Positions 58,517 through 64,000 of a stretch of 64,000 bases of DNA are shown piece by piece. The position numbers were made by a program, and so were the translations under genes. Origin of the DNA: Nicotiana tabacum (lineage: Eukaryota; Streptophyta; Magnoliopsida; Solanales; Solanaceae); contig NC_134087.1 in assembly GCF_000715075.1 (NCBI RefSeq), positions 106,865,161 to 106,929,160 on the forward strand, given 5' to 3'. The stretch's first letter is position 1, and each line of letters begins with the position of its first letter. A model generated the notes under the pieces. It was not told where the DNA came from. It made no database searches and worked only from the letters and a program-made list of their open reading frames with translations.

Positions 58517-61500
58517 ATAAACATACGTTCGTCCTCGAACGTGCTATGAACTGTGTTGGAGTTGTCTGAAATCACTGTTTAACACCTTGAGCACCTACCC
58601 GTGCTACCACAACTCAGCTAAGCACCCTAGCTCGATAAATATAAAGATATTGTTTTTCACTTAAGCAAATACCCTTAGAGCCCAATTCCAATATCCGGAA
58701 TTCTCTGTCAGGCATGTTCTAACATATGCTCACCGTATCAATAGCTACACACAGCACCAAAACATGACTGCATACCTTAGTTGAATTCACACCTTGCACC
58801 ACTTTATTCACATGACCACAATAACATCCTCTGGTCAAACTAGTAGAAATTCCACGAATCTGATGTTCCCAATGCACCTCATGATATATATATAAGTCTT
58901 GCTCTAAATCTTAAAATACCGCCATGACAGAAGAGATATGTAGAAATTCATAACCAACTACCGAGTCAACAAATCATTGGGGCCATACTCATGACAAGAA
59001 TCGTTACCTCCTTCTGAACCAAATAATGGTATTTGCTCTTTAATATTCTTCATATAATCCGATTGCACCGATCTTAGTTCCGATAATCTCATCTCACCCA
59101 GTATGAACTGCTCAGGCAATAAGCCACCCAGACATGACCAAAAGTCTCATATGATGCCTCAACGTGCCAATAGGCTACCAACTCGAACGCGATACAAAAT
59201 GAAAACGAACTCTGGAAAGGAAGTCCAATTGCCCCGCTCGCGAATCATACATGCGACGCGGTCAACATAATTAAACAAACACCCTGCTCGCGAATCATAC
59301 ATGTGACGCGGGCATACAGCTAATATGAGTTATCCTCAGGAAAAAAAAGGAAACAAAACACATAAAAACAGATATAGGGAACTGTACTCAACATGACATT
59401 GTTGCGGCGTGCAACCCAATCCAAATAACATACCCATGGCGGCGTGCCACCCGATCCATACATAAAATACACATAAGGAGATACACACCGAGCTAGATTG
59501 CTCATTACATCAAAATACCGAATGTCGGTCACCAGCACGTCAAGTGCATAATATCATCCCTAGGGAGACATATAGCGCTATAAGCTACAAACTCAAGCAC
59601 AACTGAGGTGCGATATATGATCTGATTCTCAAGAGCCATTCTGCTTATATAACATCATCTCTACGCAGAACCTCAACATATAAGAAATTCACCAAGTTGT
59701 CTCACGACTCACACGGTGTAATACATCATTACATGAAATAGCTGACGATGAAATAACACCCCGACTACTCTTCCATAAAGAGCGCATGGCTGAAATGAAC
59801 ACATCTGGCCTGATATAGAGCCCATTCACATTTAAATCCATCCATAGACCTCAAGCTGATTCTGATCGCACTAAACTAGAATAATAACCTTTCAAAGGTC
59901 CATAATCACCCCTTTTTCTCTCATAACACACAAGAACAACCATCATAACCAGAGTAATCCTCCATAGTCCGCAACCCAATAAACCGTGTGCCCACCAAGC
60001 ATCAATTCTCAATTTAACGGCATCACTACAATCTTCATACTTGATTTAACTCTTCAATCAATCAAGTGGCTACATGCCATACTAATACAACCTTCTCGTG
60101 GGACACTCTCCCACAGCCTTCCATAATAGATAACAGGTCTGTACATCCAAACCACCGGTCGCAATAACGTTGAAAAGCGATCAAGAATCCTTAACCAGGA
60201 TGCAAAGCCTTTTTCACAAAACACCGATCTCAGGTGATGCTGAACACAATACCAACTTACCTTAAACATCGAAACTCCTTTCCTGCCCATCTGAGCTCAT
60301 GACATCCTTGTCAAAACCGAACTGCAACCTCGATCCACACTTCAAATTCTACACCACTCACTGCACCCAACATGCCAATATACGGTAGAACACAATTTTC
60401 ATCGTAACTCCAGAACCACTAATAGATTAACACTTCGTCCTATAAAAACATTTCACTTAACTCACTTCAGGAGAACCATAGCAACACACAGGTGAATTCT
60501 CATAACCGTAGAATATACAAACCTCTAAGTAGTGGTCTAAGCCACCATAGCCCTTCCGGGATCCGCCTACACATGACAGGCATTAGCAGAAGAATATTTC
60601 GGAATAATATCAATTACGGCGGCCAACAAGCCTCACACGCACCGTCACAAATCACTTGCATAACTTGATCACACTGAAGGAACTGATCACTGCCAGTAAT
60701 ATGCCAACTCAACTATGGCTAACCAACCTATCTTCTTTCCAATTTATCCTTGACTGCCTTAGAAATAATAATAACTCCATTCAACACATACACACTCCAC
60801 CCGCACTCATCCTGAGTGACCTTGAATCACGAGACCAAGTTGTCTCAAATCCCATGAACCATTTAATACCTCCCAAATGCTACATTGCAAGTCAAAACAT
60901 CATAGAACATTTTCGGCCTCTTCTCATAAACTGCTACAAAGCTTGATTCTTAACCGAACCCATAGGCTCGAATTCATTAGGAACCACACTTTACCCCGTT
61001 CAATCCACTAGGACCATTGTTGAGAGCCACCCGCTGACTTGGCCCTGAATATAATCGACTTCATAAATCTTCTAGCACACGAATACCCTCTCGGCGAAGC
61101 ACCCGGCAGAATCACTTCCCTTGAAACCCGCATCTATACAAGGCATAAATCATGAATCCTTCCCCAAGTCTGAACATGAGCCAATAAGGCCAACCATAGC
61201 ACACCTTTAACAATTCTTTTCCTCTAATTACCACTTATGTTCTTTTCCCATAGCTGAAATAGCCCATCAATATGCTAATAACCAGAAACCTCGCAAGTAG
61301 TTAACCATGCAACCCAATCATAGGCGGTGGGACTCTCCCACTTAGCTTGAAGCCTCTATTACACAATTCTGGAATTCACCAGGATTCTTTATCTCTTATT
61401 GACATAACCTTGTGCAATCAATCGCCAAAATTCTCGGAATCTTTCTGTAAAATCCCCTTTTTATATTCTGAATCATCAACCATATTCGCACGACCAATCT

Positions 61501-62914
61501 TTTTGCTGTATAACCAATAGAATTCTTCGCAAAAGCCTCGCCAACCATGCGACCGCTAATTTGCTCACAAGGAATAACCCACCTATGGAAATCACTTCCC
61601 GACATCTTCCAACACTGCTGCATAGGGTACAATCACTATGACATCAATAACCCATCCTGAGTTTGAGCTCACTCTCTAGCTATACAAGTCCATTCACCCC
61701 TCGTGGACATTAATTAAATGTGCGGCAACATCCTTCCAACTCAAAGTTATGTTGTATACTTCTTCATTTCAAGCAGATCCCTCTTGTTTTATCAAATCTC
61801 CTGCTGCATAATAGCCCATACTTCAAATTAAATCCGTAGACCCAATCACCAATCACTAAAATTCCCAAATCATTCCAAACTCTCCTTAAGGTGCGTAGTC
61901 ATCCTACCACAATGCCCTTATGCAACTCCGCTACTCTCCCACTTTGGCAGAACTCACCCCTCTAATCGACTACTCGAACTTTGCTTCGTATACCTGGATT
62001 TCTAGAAATTTTAACCACTGCTTGACACTCCCCACATGTCCTTCCTCATCCTTTGATGCTCAGTTGTTGCCTTAATAAAATCTATCTTCGTAGCACTTGA
62101 ACCCACAAATCGCTACTAACTTTAAACCTTTTCGGAGATCATCTTTCTCGAGTTGTCGACATTAGAAACACCGATTCAATCCTGAACCACCGTACTCCGT
62201 GATATCCAACCGTCGTTTCTCCAATATTATTTCATAATATCCTGCCCCAAGGGCGAATTGCAGAAGATCATAACATCGGCAAACTTAACACATACAATTG
62301 AGGACAATGACACTACATCGCAGATGAAAATTCCACCACGCTCGAAAATACCAAGTCTTGTTACTTCCTCTACCCAAATCTGGACATTCATAGGCCAATT
62401 GCTTTTCCCCCTCCGAAAATAAGATACTAAATCTCGGAACCATGCACTGTGCAAACCTCATTTCAAGTTATTCACTGCCCCGACACATGGGAATGCATCC
62501 TACCATCACATCACTACTGTGTGATAATCATTCATGAGCATCAAAGAAACTTGTGCATGGACTTAAAGCTCTCAGAAATATAGCTAATGAGCTGAAATGA
62601 CATGATATCCTTCCACAAGGCGACGACAATAGCCCAATCAACTATATTGGGAGAAACATCCTACACCACATCTGTGGTACCAATACAATTATTCAATTCT
62701 CGATTTATAACAAGTGCTTCGCATCGCATAAGATTGAGTAGGAAGGAAACAAGGGCATAAGCCTTAAGGAATCAAATCGCACGATGAGGAATCAAGAAGG
62801 GAAGTGCTCATAACAATCTTGTAGCCTCTCGAAGATAAGTACAGACGTCTCCGTATCGATCCACAAGATTATACTAGACTCACTCACGACTTGTGAGACC
62901 TAAGGAAACCTAAT
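58517..62914 (-). other. Non-coding internal domain of element D
   Basis: About 4.4 kb with only short, unconvincing frames on both strands (the longest under 100 codons). Compared with A and B, only the two ends are shared: the leader after the primer site (GGATCGATACGGAGACGTC near 62848-62866) and the few bases before the polypurine tract. At about 59230-59470 there is sequence resembling LTRs of this family: CTCGCGAATCATACATG twice, 50 bases apart, and a GCGGCGTGCAACCC stretch. I see no gag, protease, RT or integrase motif. Confidence 0.7.
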
Positions 62915-62926
62915 GCTCTGATACCA
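62915..62926 (-). other. Primer binding site of element D (initiator Met tRNA)
   Basis: The minus strand reads TGGTATCAGAGC three bases from the 5' LTR, the same as in element B. Conservation of this site despite loss of coding supports past mobilisation in trans. Confidence 0.88.
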
Positions 62927-62929
62927 TGT

Positions 62930-64000
62930 TGTCACGATCCAAATTCCACTAAGGGTCATGATGGCGCCGGACATTGCTGTCAGGCAAGCCAACCAAAATA
63001 CTTAATTAATTTCTTATCTTAATAATTTTGAAAACAGAAATTTTTCCTTCAATTCAGCTAGTAAAAGATAATCTTTGCAGAAGAAAGGTGAACAAAAGAA
63101 TGTTTAGAAGCAAATACAGAATACCCCATAGCCATCCCAGAACCCAGTGTCACAAGTGCATGAGCATTTACTAGGGAATAGAATAAAATACAGTAAAATA
63201 CTCTGAAGGGGACTTTGTTGGCAGCGGGTCGTCTCAATAAATGCAGCTCACCTATGTCTCCGTATCAACCATGCCGCTATGCCACTAAGCCACTAGCCAC
63301 ATATGAACCTGTGCAACAAAAATGAATAGCAAGTGTAGTATGGGTATGAAAACAACATGTACCCAATGAGTATCCCATCTAATCTCGAAGAAGTAGAGAC
63401 GAGAGGTCGAGTTAGACACTTTCTAGTGGTCCAATAGTAATATTATTAATGCGATGAATCATAGAGTTATTAATAACAATAGTAAATTCAAATAAGTCAT
63501 GAATTAGGTAAAAGCCCCTTTTTATTAAAAGTTTTCGGATTCATAATCCATTAATTAACAATTATCTCAAGTAGGGGAGAGCAAATATCAATATCAATAA
63601 ATCTCAAGGCAAGCAATTCAAGCATGCGCAAATCATGCATGGGTCGTACGGCCAATCCAACATATTTGTAAACTGTGCACTGCCGATGGTCGAACGGCGC
63701 AAATCATAGATGCATCTATTACCCCGCTCGTGAATCATCCATGTGATGCAGTAAACATAAAATAAACAAACACTCTACTCGCGAATCATACATGCTACGC
63801 GGTACACATAGAATCACATATTCAAACAGTTAATTAAGAATTTATCGGGGAACGTCTATCCAAATAAAAGCCAATTCTCTTTTAGCGATTTAAGAAAATG
63901 AAGTTTAATCCCTTTTAGAAATTTATTTACCAATTCGATAAGATTTAAACAATTAAACTGCCAACAAGATTACAGATATTCCAAGTATAGCATGTTTTTG
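62930..64000 (-). repeat. Element D 5' LTR, partial at window end
   Basis: It starts TGTCACGATCCAAATTCC and follows 34149-35053 closely, then continues through the segment matching 56642 onwards. About 1.7 kb more should follow outside the window. Confidence 0.9.

Larger units (their letters stand above)
34149..64000 (-). mobile_element. Element D: non-autonomous LTR retrotransposon, interrupted by C, runs off the window
   Basis: Minus-strand element. The left (3') LTR is 34149-35053 plus 56642-58505, split by element C. The internal region is 58506-62929. The right (5') LTR starts at 62930 and is cut by the window end. Both LTRs open on the plus strand with TGTCACGAYCCAAATTCC. A primer site and polypurine tract are present, but the internal 4.4 kb shows no gag or pol. 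The five bases before the left end are AGTAG; the matching duplication would lie outside the window. The structure suits a LARD-like element that borrowed enzymes from relatives. Confidence 0.85.

Noticed and set aside
60054..62454. Short frames on the minus strand of D's internal region (60054-60290, 61396-61632, 62227-62454)
   Set aside because: Each is under 80 codons, with no motif of gag, protease, RT or integrase and no continuation in other frames.

Overview
The window is plant nuclear DNA built almost entirely of nested LTR retrotransposons. I found no host gene, rRNA or tRNA gene. Ty3/gypsy elements of the chromovirus (Tekay/Del-like) and Tat/Ogre-like lineages, LTRs of 2 to 5 kb, initiator-Met-type primer sites and the amount of nesting point to a large dicot genome. 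Solanaceae, perhaps Nicotiana, is my best guess from family resemblance; it is inference and was not searched. By my boundaries about 92% of the window is recognisable LTR element.

Layout. The oldest layer ('S') is an AT-rich non-coding repeat landscape seen in pieces at 1-1567, 4434-4637, 26337-27983 and 29979-31716. Inserted in it from left to right are: (1) a solo LTR, 1568-4428, with TSD TATTC; (2) chromovirus A on the minus strand, 4638-26331, with TSD ACGCC, whose right LTR was split by (3) chromovirus B on the plus strand, 15571-26312, with TSD GACTG; (4) a solo LTR F of another family, 27984-29973, with TSD GTCCC; (5) an LTR E, from 31717, cut at 34148 by (6) element D on the minus strand, 34149 to beyond the window end, which has gypsy-type ends but no recognisable proteins, and whose left LTR was split by (7) a 21.6-kb Tat/Ogre-like element C on the minus strand, 35054-56636, with TSD ACCAA. 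The duplications let the order be read directly: B is younger than A, C younger than D, D younger than E.

Coding content. A and B carry gag, protease, RT, RNase H, integrase and a C-terminal chromodomain. C carries an extra ORF1, gag, protease, RT, RNase H, a second (archaeal-type) RNase H and integrase. All are broken. About 25 of the premature stops fall where the family has glutamine, mostly CAG to TAG, which fits deamination of methylated CHG sites.

Most interesting non-coding structure. The long LTRs of the solo copy, A, B, D and E all hold, usually about 0.7 kb from their 5' end, a cluster of 8 to 12 short CpG-rich palindromic motifs. The motif differs between subfamilies, for example ATGCGATCGCAT in B and TCGCAAATGCGA in D. 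Most of these LTRs also share splice-donor-like and acceptor-like sites at matching positions. Element C has precise tandem arrays in its 3' untranslated region: a 32+36+36 = 104-bp higher-order repeat and a 62-bp repeat. LTR F begins with a 31-bp array built on its own terminus.
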